Origin: an uncultured Opitutaceae bacterium
GTDB taxonomy: Bacteria > Verrucomicrobiota > Verrucomicrobiia > Opitutales > Opitutaceae
DNA: 64,000 nt
Direction: 5' to 3'
Assembly: GCA_903929355.1 (NCBI GenBank)
Contig: CAIYUN010000081.1
Span: 85,699 to 149,698 of the forward strand
Shown here: piece by piece, positions 1 through 6,649 of the stretch
How positions within the stretch are numbered: position 1 is the first letter of the stretch
Layout of the letters: every line of letters starts with the position of its first letter
Notes under the pieces: model-generated
Seen by the model: only the letters and a program-made list of their open reading frames with translations
Told to the model about the DNA's origin: nothing
The model's database searches: none
Made by a program: the position numbers and the translations under genes

Positions 1-44
1 TCCCGTTCCTTCCGCCCAACCAACGCCAATAACCGCACCCACCC

Positions 45-908
45 ATGATTGCCACCCAACTGCTCCTCCACAGCGCCAATCCCGATGGTCAGGAAATCAC
101 CACCTGGCTGCTCACATATCCCCGGATTATTCACGCCGAGTTTATGACTCACCGCGTGTTCTCCCGCAATGCCTCCTCCTCGCGCGCCATCCCGATCCAG
201 AAGATGTGCGCGGCCGTCGAGGACAACCCGGCGCAGTTTGAATACTGGGGAGGCAACAAGGCCGGGATGCAGGCCGGCGCGGAACTCCAGGCCGACGAGC
301 TGGCGCTCGCCCAGCACCGCTGGCTGCAAGGTGCCAAGGACGCGGTCAAACTCGCGCAGGCCCTCTCTGAATCCGGCCTGCACAAACAGAACGCCAACCG
401 CGTGCTGGAGCCCTGGTCGCATATCACCGTCATCGCCACGGCCACCTCGCTGGGCAACTTCTTCGCTCTCCGCGCCCACCCGGCGGCACAACCGGAGTTT
501 CAGACGCTGGCCTATCGGATGCTCTCGGCCTATCTGCATTCCGCGCCCGAAATCAAAGCCTGGGGCGAATGGCATATTCCCTTCGGCGACCGTATGCCTG
601 CCGGCCTGAGCGAAGCGGACCGCATCCGGGTCGCCACCGCCCGTTGCGCTCGGACAAGCTACCTGACCTTCGACAACGAGATCGACGTGGCCAAGGACAT
701 CGCCCTGCACGACCAACTGGCCACGGCCGGGCACTGGTCGCCCTTCGAGCACTGTGCGCGGGCCGACGATGCCGGACACGACACGGGCAACTTCAAGGGC
801 TGGCTGCCCTACCGCAAATGCTTCGGGACCGAAAACCGCCGCCTCACCCGCGAGGAGCTTTACCGCATCCTCTCCACCAAACCCGCCTGGCTGAAAATCG
901 CTCCATGA
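45..908 (+). CDS. thyX: ThyX-like FAD-dependent thymidylate synthase, phage type
   Basis: The 287-residue protein resembles the flavin-dependent thymidylate synthases (ThyX, PF02511) carried by phages. ThyX methylates dUMP to dTMP using methylenetetrahydrofolate, with FAD and NADPH. Visible signatures are THRVFSRNASSSR at residues 35-47, which takes the place of the RHRxxSxNExSxR signature, then NRVLEPWSHITVIATAT near 118-134 followed by NFFALR, and HWSPFEH at 220-226. The first Arg of the canonical RHR triad is Thr here. The start is the first ATG of the frame. The stop overlaps the next start as ATGA (905-908), so translation is probably coupled. The dense run of overlapping small genes downstream points to a phage or prophage origin rather than the chromosomal thymidylate gene. 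Family assignment is fairly secure. Catalytic activity is not certain because of the altered motif. Confidence 0.82.
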   Translation: MIATQLLLHSANPDGQEITTWLLTYPRIIHAEFMTHRVFSRNASSSRAIPIQKMCAAVEDNPAQFEYWGGNKAGMQAGAELQADELALAQHRWLQGAKDAVKLAQALSESGLHKQNANRVLEPWSHITVIATATSLGNFFALRAHPAAQPEFQTLAYRMLSAYLHSAPEIKAWGEWHIPFGDRMPAGLSEADRIRVATARCARTSYLTFDNEIDVAKDIALHDQLATAGHWSPFEHCARADDAGHDTGNFKGWLPYRKCFGTENRRLTREELYRILSTKPAWLKIAP

Positions 909-1111
909 AAAAACCACGCCCCATCGGCACCGAGGCCCTCGTGTGCCAGGACATCGCATCGCGTCAGGCCCTCGGCATCGCCAAGTACGGCATGACCGTG
1001 GCGGCCAACCCACTGGAACTCAAAGCCTGGCTCAGGCACGCCTACGAGGAGTGTCTCGACCAAGCGGTCTACCTCCGCCGTGCCATCGAAGAGATCGACA
1101 AGGGCAAATGA
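905..1111 (+). CDS. Small phage-type protein, possibly MazG-like
   Basis: A 68-residue protein starts at the ATG overlapping the thyX stop and ends overlapping the next start (ATGA at 1108-1111). It contains a KYG motif near residue 28 and a helical segment, YEECLDQAVYLRRAIEE, near 46-62. The Glu-Glu...Asp pattern is reminiscent of the helical MazG/dUTPase-like nucleotide pyrophosphohydrolases that phages carry beside thymidylate synthases. That would suit a nucleotide-pool role next to ThyX, but the protein is too short for me to assign the fold firmly. It is real on the evidence of tight four-base overlaps on both sides and coherent sequence. Function is inferred only from the motif and the neighbour. 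Confidence 0.65.
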   Translation: MKKPRPIGTEALVCQDIASRQALGIAKYGMTVAANPLELKAWLRHAYEECLDQAVYLRRAIEEIDKGK

Positions 1112-1641
1112 CCGCCGCCCAAACATCGCTCTACTTCCGCGAGGTTGGCCTCTGGCGCAAAGCCCGGATCGCCGCCGGACTCGGCGCATCCGACAGCGAC
1201 CGGCACACCCTGCACGCCCGCGCCCTGGGCTTTCACAAGTCGTCCAAGCACTTCACCAACCTCGACCTGGACAAGGTCCTCGGCGCGCTCCGAGCCATCA
1301 GCCGCCCGGCCGACCTCAATGCCCAGCTCCGCGTCGAGGCCAATGAGGACGAGCGCAAAGCCGCCGCCCTCGCCAAGTGCGAGGCCGCCTGCTACCAGCT
1401 CTACTCCCTTGGCGACGACCGCCTTCGTTACCCCGAAAACCGCGAACGCTACACGGCCGGCGTCTGCCGCCGCATCAACTTCTGCGGCCCCGAGGACTGC
1501 ACCGCCGCCCAGCTCGCCAAGGTCCTCGGTGCCCTGGAGCGCAGCGTCCGGGTCGCCCGCGACCGCCAGGACCATGACGCCTCAAAGAAAGAGCCGGTCC
1601 CTGCCGCCGGCTCCTATTCCGCCGACGACCAACCCTGGTGA
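1108..1641 (+). CDS. Phage-like protein, possible GemA/gp16-type regulator
   Basis: A 177-residue charged protein, started at the ATG that overlaps the previous stop. The N-terminal half has RHTLHARALG, then FTNLDLDKVLGALRAI and a conserved-looking LNAQLR (about residues 71-76). This layout recalls the Mu gp16/GemA family (DUF1018), in which a short helical domain precedes a second one; the second helical block here ends with QLAKVLGALERSV. The relation is weak and I give it as a possibility. It also aligns loosely with the protein at 9993-10556: both have a Trp early, an LNA.(L/A)R segment and a following charged helix. It is the first gene of a module that recurs there on the other strand. 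Confidence 0.6.
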   Translation: MTAAQTSLYFREVGLWRKARIAAGLGASDSDRHTLHARALGFHKSSKHFTNLDLDKVLGALRAISRPADLNAQLRVEANEDERKAAALAKCEAACYQLYSLGDDRLRYPENRERYTAGVCRRINFCGPEDCTAAQLAKVLGALERSVRVARDRQDHDASKKEPVPAAGSYSADDQPW

Positions 1642-1643
1642 CC

Positions 1644-1868
1644 ATGACAACCAAGCTCGACAAGGCGGTCGCCAAATACCTGTTCGCCCTCGACTCCGAC
1701 CGGCCCGATCCGAAGGACGAGCTGGCCGGCATGGCATGGCTCGACGGGCTCGACCGCGCGCGGTTCGAGCTGCTCGACCATCTCATCCGCCGGCCGCGCT
1801 ACCGGAACTTTGTGAGCAAGCACGCGTGGCTCAACGCGAACAACCCACACCGGCCGCCCTACGCGTGA
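1644..1868 (+). CDS. Small hypothetical protein in phage-like operon
   Basis: A 74-residue protein that I do not recognise. It starts at ATG 1644, two bases after the previous stop; a GTG at 1638 in the same frame would overlap that stop and is the alternative. It is rich in Asp, Arg and Leu, with an acidic middle and a basic C-terminus. Its stop overlaps the GTG start of the next gene (GTGA at 1865-1868), which supports it as a real member of the operon. No counterpart is visible in the related module at 9060-10556, so it may be an insertion into this copy or a loss from the other. Confidence 0.55.
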   Translation: MTTKLDKAVAKYLFALDSDRPDPKDELAGMAWLDGLDRARFELLDHLIRRPRYRNFVSKHAWLNANNPHRPPYA

Positions 1869-2242
1869 GCACCGCCCTCCAGACCGAGCCCGGCAGCGCG
1901 CCCACCGTCTCCACTGACGACGTTGAGCGCATCGTGACCGCCCTCAAGGCGTCCGACAAAGGCGCGCCTCTCACGGCCGGCCAGCTCGCGGTCTTCCTGT
2001 TCTCCGAGGACACCGAGGGCAACCGCCGCCGCGTCCGCCGGATCGCCAGCGCCGCGCGACCCCGGATCGTCAGCTTCCCCGGTAGCAACGGCTACGACCT
2101 CCTGGAGCGCTGCACCCAGGCCGAACTCAAACACGGCATCGCCGCGATCCGCCGCCAGGCTACGTCCATGTATTCGGACGTGGCCATCTACCAGGGGGCC
2201 TACGACCGCCTCTATTCCACCGGCCAGTTGCCCCTGCTCTGA
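1865..2242 (+). CDS. Winged-helix-like phage protein, paralogue of 9566-9991
   Basis: A 125-residue protein started at GTG 1865, overlapping the previous stop. The centre reads LTAGQLAVFLF, then RRRVRRIASAARP, PGSNGYDLL and ELKHGIAAIRRQ. Helix, basic helix, then a GY-containing turn looks like a small DNA-binding winged-helix domain of the kind found in phage early regions, followed by a helical tail. The product of 9566-9991 shares LTA.QLA, RR.RRIASAA.P, PGS.GY.L, E.KH.I.A and AY.R in the same order, so the two are paralogues. DNA binding is inferred from the fold pattern, not proven. The stop overlaps the next start as TGATG at 2240-2244. Confidence 0.68.
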   Translation: MSTALQTEPGSAPTVSTDDVERIVTALKASDKGAPLTAGQLAVFLFSEDTEGNRRRVRRIASAARPRIVSFPGSNGYDLLERCTQAELKHGIAAIRRQATSMYSDVAIYQGAYDRLYSTGQLPLL

Positions 2243-2832
2243 TGGACATCCTCGCCCAACACCTCGACAACCGCCGCGCGGAGGCCGCGCAACGCGCTCG
2301 CCATGCCGAAGCATGGATGGCCCAGGGCGATCCCGCCGACCGGCTCCTCCGGTTCGACACCTGGGCACGGGCCAAGCTGGACGAGCTGCTCGACTTCACC
2401 TGGGCCGACACCAACCAGGTCCGCGCCCGCGAGCAATGCCGGATCGAACTGGAGCGCCTGGTGCTCGACCTGTGGCGGCGTGGTTGGATGCTCGACGGCC
2501 GCCGCCTGGCCCGCCACATCGAGGCGGCGCTGGCCGACGTGGCAGCGGCCCAGCGGGCCGGCCGGGTCAAGGAGTTCTGGCCCTTCTACGTCTCGGTGGT
2601 GCGCCGCTACGTGGGCACAAACGCCGAGGAAATCCAAGCCGAGGCCATGTCTGCCGGGTCACACGTCCAAGGGGCCTTAAACGCCCTCCTGTCGGCCGCC
2701 ACGGCCCGCTCCCAGGCCAAGCCACAGCCCACCCTCACCGAGCTGCTCGCCCAACGCCGCGCCGAACTCTCCGCCCGCCGCCGGACCTCCCAAGCCGCCG
2801 CCCCCGGCGCAGCCCAAGGCCAGCTCCTGTGA
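2242..2832 (+). CDS. Phage-like hypothetical protein, likely relative of 9060-9569
   Basis: A 196-residue, largely helical, Arg/Ala/Leu-rich protein that I cannot name. The stretch ELERLVLDLWRRGWML followed by FWPFYVSVVRRYVGTNAEEI (about residues 72-139) parallels the equivalent part of the product of 9060-9569, which also has a Trp/Arg-Gly element, then a Phe-Pro-aromatic helix and an Asn followed by Ile-x-x-Glu. Each gene lies directly downstream of the paralogous winged-helix-like gene, with a short overlap. The C-terminal 45 residues are Ala/Arg/Gln-rich and probably disordered. It ends the plus-strand operon, converging on 2838-3317 with five bases between. Confidence 0.6.
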   Translation: MDILAQHLDNRRAEAAQRARHAEAWMAQGDPADRLLRFDTWARAKLDELLDFTWADTNQVRAREQCRIELERLVLDLWRRGWMLDGRRLARHIEAALADVAAAQRAGRVKEFWPFYVSVVRRYVGTNAEEIQAEAMSAGSHVQGALNALLSAATARSQAKPQPTLTELLAQRRAELSARRRTSQAAAPGAAQGQLL

Positions 2833-2837
2833 GAACT

Positions 2838-3317
2838 CTAAATGTGCTTTTGCCTCCCGATGCCGGGCGCATGGCAAAGGACGTTTTCCGAAGTAAGGTC
2901 TCCCGCTTTGTCTCCCAATAAGATTCTGCGCACGTCGATAGCCACCGTTGATGGGTTGGCTTGTTTGGAGGGATTTGCCATTGCTGGTCCCAGGTGCTTG
3001 TAGGTGTCTGCGGGAAGCCACATTGCCAGCTCCAAGGCCATTCGGTTCGCCTTTTCGTAATCTTGCGCCGGTGAGTCCGCCTTTAGCTGAGAGGCATGGG
3101 CCATATACTCCGCGACCCTTGCCGCTTGTTCACGAACCTTCATTTGAAATTTGAACTCCTCTAGGCGCTTGTCGTATTCGTGATTGATGGAGCCTTCGAG
3201 GCGCGATTTAAGCCACGTTCCGATGGCAAACTGGAGTGCCGCAAGGGCCAGAACTCCTGACCCAAGCGCGGCCCAAAGTTGAAAAGTTAGTTCCGTGATG
3301 ACGTCTTCTGGCTTCAT
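2838..3317 (-). CDS. Small membrane protein with coiled coil
   Basis: A 159-residue protein; the start chosen is the ATG at 3317 (MKPEDVITEL). The frame is open upstream, but that part lacks protein character. One hydrophobic segment at about residues 16-36 (WAALGSGVLALAALQFAIG) is a likely membrane anchor. It is followed by a charged helical region with EYDKRLEEFKFQMKVREQAA that looks like a coiled coil, then a globular C-terminus with LPADTYKHLG and a closing segment around RRILLGDKAG...HAPGIG. I remember proteins of this layout as uncharacterised cargo in mobile regions; no function is known to me. Its DNA is visibly less GC-rich than the neighbours, which suggests separate acquisition. 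It converges on the phage-like operon. Confidence 0.7.
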   Translation of the reverse strand: MKPEDVITELTFQLWAALGSGVLALAALQFAIGTWLKSRLEGSINHEYDKRLEEFKFQMKVREQAARVAEYMAHASQLKADSPAQDYEKANRMALELAMWLPADTYKHLGPAMANPSKQANPSTVAIDVRRILLGDKAGDLTSENVLCHAPGIGRQKHI

Positions 3318-3614
3318 GGCAATTTGGTCCTTCCTGTCTTGTGGCTTGGGTTGCGGGATCGGTATCAGGCTGTGGATCGAAACCGGCCCCTGCAACGCCA
3401 ATGCAGGCCTGCCGCATGGCCCCGGTAACGTTCTTAAACCTTTCGGAATTCCGGGCTTTTGCCTGCTTTTGTTCTCGTCGGGCCGCTGCCGGTGCTTTTC
3501 CTTCCGTAAGTGCCTAACGGGCGCGCTGCTTCAGCTTGCTTTGCCTTCCTTCCACCCATTCTTAAACCCCACTGGAAACCTCATTGGCAAAGGAGGAATC
3601 TATTGGCGTAGTAG
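3318..3614. other. Intergenic spacer, possible 41-codon ORF
   Basis: This spacer lies upstream of the minus-strand membrane protein and may carry its promoter. One short minus-strand frame, 3434-3559, reads as a basic 41-residue peptide (MGGRKAKQAEAARPLGTYG at its start) with no recognisable domain. It could be a remnant of a gene end or chance. Composition is lower in GC than the flanks. I see no RNA gene or terminator. Confidence 0.4.
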
Positions 3615-3875
3615 GATCCGTGGTTAAAATCCTGCCCGATTCCGTCCCTGATTTCCTGATTTCCAAATTAAATTCAAATCTGGAACTCAGGAACTCAGGC
3701 CGGACCAACCTCTCTGTCTTGGTCCTCCCTCCGTGCGCTCCGTGTTCTCCGTGTTAAAACTCCGATTCATGGCTTGTGAACGTATCCGTGTTGATCCGTG
3801 TCCATCCGTGGTTAAAATCCTGCCCGATTCCGTCCCTGATTTCCTGATTTCCAAATTTAATTTGAATCGGGAACC
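3615..3875. repeat. Dispersed intergenic repeat, two copies
   Basis: Two copies of a repeat also found at 13390-13710 and 19821-20207. The unit contains ATCCGTGGTTAAAA, then CTGATTTCCTGATTTCC, an AT-rich AAATT..ATTT.AATC block and, in most copies, GGAACTCAGGAACTCAGG. The first copy spans about 3615-3700 and the second about 3783-3875. Between them lies CTCCGTGTTCTCCGTGTTAA followed by ATTCATGGCTTGTGAACG, which recurs at about 13570-13612. The second copy stops just short of the 3' end of the glycosyltransferase gene at 3886. Confidence 0.85.
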
Positions 3876-3885
3876 CAGCTCGGGC

Positions 3886-4575
3886 TCATTTCGCGGCAAA
3901 AACCTCGGCGGGAAAACGCCGGCGGCGGGTCAGCAGCCAGCGCACGCCAAGGAGATCGCGGAGACCGCGCAGGGCCCGTCCGGTCAGGGTATATTTGGAC
4001 ACGCCATGCCGGCGGGGCCGGTGGCGGACCGGCACCTCGGCCACCGTGAGGCCGGCGTTTTGCAGCATGGCCGGGATGTAGCGGTGCATCCCGTCGAAGG
4101 GGACGAGGAACCGCACCTGCTCGCGCCGCAGGGCCTTGAGTGAACAGCAGGTGTCGCGGACGCCATCGTGGAGCCAGGCCTGGCGGATGGCGTTGGCCAC
4201 GGTCGACCCCAGCCGGCGGCGCCAGCCGTCGCAGCGGCCCAGTCGGAATCCACAGACGGCGTCGGCGCGGTCGAGGGCCGCGAGGAGGGCGGGGATGTCG
4301 GCCGGGTCGTTCTGACCGTCGCCGTCCAGCATCACGCAAATGTCGCCCTGCGCGCGAACCAACCCGGCATAAAGCGCGGCACTCTGGCCGCAGGTGCGCG
4401 CCAAGGCGACGACCACGACGCCGGGGGTGGCGGCGAGTCGGGCGCGGGTGCCGTCGGTGGAACCGTCGTCCACCGCCAGGATCTCCGCGTCGGGACAGAC
4501 CGCCCGGACTTCGCGCAACACGTTGGAGACGTTGGCCTCCTCGTTGAGAAAGGGGATGATGACCGAGAGACGCAT
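3886..4575 (-). CDS. Family 2 glycosyltransferase, polyprenyl-phosphate sugar synthase-like
   Basis: A 229-residue soluble GT-A enzyme of family GT2 (PF00535). It probably moves a hexose from a nucleotide sugar to a polyprenyl phosphate, as dolichol-phosphate mannose synthase does. Seen: VIIPFLNEEANV at 5-16 (nucleotide binding), DDGSTD at 36-41, and DGDGQNDP at 84-91 carrying the metal-binding DxD. A late VRHRPRRHGVSKY block is typical of the DPM1/ArnC group. No membrane helices follow, as in the short DPM1-type forms. I chose ATG 4575; the frame is open much further upstream, but there it runs antisense to asnB. It is divergent from asnB with 102 bases between and could supply lipid-linked sugar for the three nearby TMTC-like membrane proteins, which is inference. 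Confidence 0.88.
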   Translation of the reverse strand: MRLSVIIPFLNEEANVSNVLREVRAVCPDAEILAVDDGSTDGTRARLAATPGVVVVALARTCGQSAALYAGLVRAQGDICVMLDGDGQNDPADIPALLAALDRADAVCGFRLGRCDGWRRRLGSTVANAIRQAWLHDGVRDTCCSLKALRREQVRFLVPFDGMHRYIPAMLQNAGLTVAEVPVRHRPRRHGVSKYTLTGRALRGLRDLLGVRWLLTRRRRFPAEVFAAK

Positions 4576-4677
4576 GGGGGGCGGGCAGAATCGCGCAATG
4601 GCGGTGGTTTTCAAGCCTGTTGCCGAATTGCTTTGCCGGCCGGGGAGGGCGCGCCCCACGGTGGGCGTTTCCCCACC

Positions 4678-6567
4678 ATGTGCGGCATCGCAGGATTCAC
4701 CACGTTCGGCAAACTGGACCAAGATCCTGGGCGGGTGATCCGGGCCATGACGCAAGCGTTGGTGCACCGCGGGCCGGACGGGGTGGGGCAGCTGGTGGGT
4801 TCCGGGATCGCGCTGGGCCACCGGCGGCTGGCGATTCTCGATGCCGCCGGCGGCACGCAACCGATGACCGACCCGCAGCGCGGCCTGGACTTGGTCTACA
4901 ATGGGGAAATCTACAATCACCCGGAGCTGCGGCGCGGGCTCGAGGCGCGCGGCCAGGTCTTCACCACCCGGTCCGACACCGAGGTCCTGCTCCAAGCCCT
5001 GGCTTGGGACGGGGACGCGGCTCTCGCCCAACTGGACGGGATGTTCGCGTTCGCGTGCTGGGACCGCGGGCGGCGGCAGCTGCTGCTGGCTCGCGATCCG
5101 GCCGGAATCAAGCCGCTGCATTACTGCCAGGTCGGGCCGGATTTGATTTTCGCCTCGGAGCTCCCTGCCCTCTGGCAACATCCCCTGGTGTCCCGCCGCT
5201 TGGACCCCGCCGCAGTGGGCAAATACTTTTCCCTCGGGTTCGTGCCGGCGCCGCAGACCATGTTTGCGGGCGTCCACAAGCTGGAGCCGGGGGCGTGGCT
5301 GCGCTTTGACGCCCACGGACTGACCCAAGGCTTCTACCCGCAATCGCGTCCGGACGACGCGCCCGCCGCCCCGCCGGTTCTGGCCGGCCATGGCCAAGAG
5401 CTGCGGCGGTGCCTGAGCGACTCCGTCCGCCAACAACTGCGCGGTGACGTGCCGGCGGGGGTGCTGCTCTCGGGCGGGCTCGACTCGAGCCTGATCGCGG
5501 CGCTGGCGGCGCGGGAGTCGCCGGAGCGGCTGCGGACGTTTTCCATCGGCTTCGACACGCCCAGCTATGATGAATCGCGGCACGCCCGGCGGATGGCCGC
5601 GCATCTCGGCACGGAGCATCACGAGCAAATCCTGACCGCCCGCGACGCGGCCGCGCTTTTTCCCGGTGCCATGGCGACGCTCGGCGAGCCCCTGGCCGAC
5701 CCATCCCTCGTGCCCACCTTCGCGCTCTGCGGGCTGGCGGCGCGGGAGGTCAAGGTCGTGCTCGGGGGCGACGGGGCGGACGAGCTGTTTCTGGGGTATC
5801 CGGCGTTTCCGCTGCACCGGGTGGCGCAGAGCCTCGCACTGGGTGCCCGGGCGGGACGCGGGCTGGAATGGCTGGCGCGGCGGCTGCCGGTTTCGCACCG
5901 TTACACCGGGGCCGGATTCCTCCTGCGGCGTTTTGCGCAGGGGCTGGCGCTGCCGCCGCCAGCGCGGTTGATGCGGTGGCTGGGTTATTGCGACGAGGCC
6001 GAAAAAACCGCGCTGTTTTCCCCGGAACTACGCGCGCGCCTCGCCGGGACGGACGCCTTTGAGGATATCGGGCGGCTCCTCCGGCGCGGACCGGAAGGCG
6101 AATACCAGCGGCTCGGGTATCTTTGCCGGCAGCTCTACCTGCAGGACGGCATCCTGGTGAAGCTGGACCGGGCGAGCATGGCGCATTCGCTCGAGGCGCG
6201 CGTGCCCTATCTGGGCCGCGAGGTGGTGGCCTGGGCCGACCGGCTCGACCCCGTCTGGAAACTGCGCGGACTTACGACCAAGTTCATCCTGAAGCAGGCG
6301 GCCGCCGGGCTGGTGCCCGACGAGATCATCCACCGCCGCAAAGCCGGCTTCATGATGCCGGTGGCAGCCTGGCTGGCCGGGGATTTACGGCCCATCGTGG
6401 AGGACCTGTGCGCGCCCGCCGCCGTGGCCGACACCGGTCTGTTTGACGCGGGCTTTGTGCAGCGGACGCTGGACGAGCATTTCCAACGTCGGCGGGATCA
6501 CCGTAAGCTCATCTGGCCGCTGCTGGCCTTCATGGCGTGGTGGCGCCGATCCGGGGGCTTGCGGTAG
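4678..6567 (+). CDS. asnB: Asparagine synthetase B-type glutamine amidotransferase
   Basis: A 629-residue glutamine-hydrolysing asparagine synthetase-like enzyme. MCGIAGF places the class II amidotransferase nucleophile at Cys2; NGEIYN (75-80) and RSDTE (98-102) complete the glutaminase site. The synthetase half has the ATP PP-loop SGGLDSS at 265-271 and a later GGDGADELF block. Start: only this ATG exposes the required N-terminal Cys, although the frame is open upstream. The family includes true asparagine synthetases and versions in surface-polysaccharide or exosortase clusters that amidate sugars. Its position between a GT2 gene and a TMTC-like glycosyltransferase favours an envelope role, but sequence alone does not decide. 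A short hairpin follows the stop codon. Confidence 0.92.
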   Translation: MCGIAGFTTFGKLDQDPGRVIRAMTQALVHRGPDGVGQLVGSGIALGHRRLAILDAAGGTQPMTDPQRGLDLVYNGEIYNHPELRRGLEARGQVFTTRSDTEVLLQALAWDGDAALAQLDGMFAFACWDRGRRQLLLARDPAGIKPLHYCQVGPDLIFASELPALWQHPLVSRRLDPAAVGKYFSLGFVPAPQTMFAGVHKLEPGAWLRFDAHGLTQGFYPQSRPDDAPAAPPVLAGHGQELRRCLSDSVRQQLRGDVPAGVLLSGGLDSSLIAALAARESPERLRTFSIGFDTPSYDESRHARRMAAHLGTEHHEQILTARDAAALFPGAMATLGEPLADPSLVPTFALCGLAAREVKVVLGGDGADELFLGYPAFPLHRVAQSLALGARAGRGLEWLARRLPVSHRYTGAGFLLRRFAQGLALPPPARLMRWLGYCDEAEKTALFSPELRARLAGTDAFEDIGRLLRRGPEGEYQRLGYLCRQLYLQDGILVKLDRASMAHSLEARVPYLGREVVAWADRLDPVWKLRGLTTKFILKQAAAGLVPDEIIHRRKAGFMMPVAAWLAGDLRPIVEDLCAPAAVADTGLFDAGFVQRTLDEHFQRRRDHRKLIWPLLAFMAWWRRSGGLR

Positions 6568-6569
6568 GC

Positions 6570-6584
6570 GGCCTCGCTGAGGCC
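6570..6584 (+). terminator. Possible hairpin after asnB
   Basis: GGCCTC-GCT-GAGGCC forms a perfect 6-bp stem with a 3-base loop, three bases after the asnB stop. No T-run follows, so intrinsic termination is doubtful. It may only attenuate read-through into the downstream gene at 6650. Confidence 0.3.
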
Positions 6585-6613
6585 GGCCACAACCGATCCT
6601 CCGTGGTTTTCCG

Positions 6614-6643
6614 TTTCATAATTCATCCTTCTCCCTGCATCCT
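6614..6643. repeat. TTCATAATTCATC-type short repeat
   Basis: TTTCATAATTCATCCTTC lies just upstream of the ATG at 6650. A similar run, with TTCATAATTCATCATTC and further TTCATCCTTC-like steps, lies directly upstream of the aminopeptidase start (18608-18647). Both sit in the leader immediately before a start codon. Confidence 0.6.
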
Positions 6644-6649
6644 CTCTCC

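Noticed and set aside
4168..4677. Upstream extension of asnB
   Set aside because: It would bury the catalytic N-terminal Cys and overlaps the glycosyltransferase gene antisense.
4576..5898. A 670-residue version of the minus-strand glycosyltransferase
   Set aside because: The extra N-terminal part runs antisense to asnB and is compositionally non-coding; the GT2 fold begins exactly at ATG 4575.
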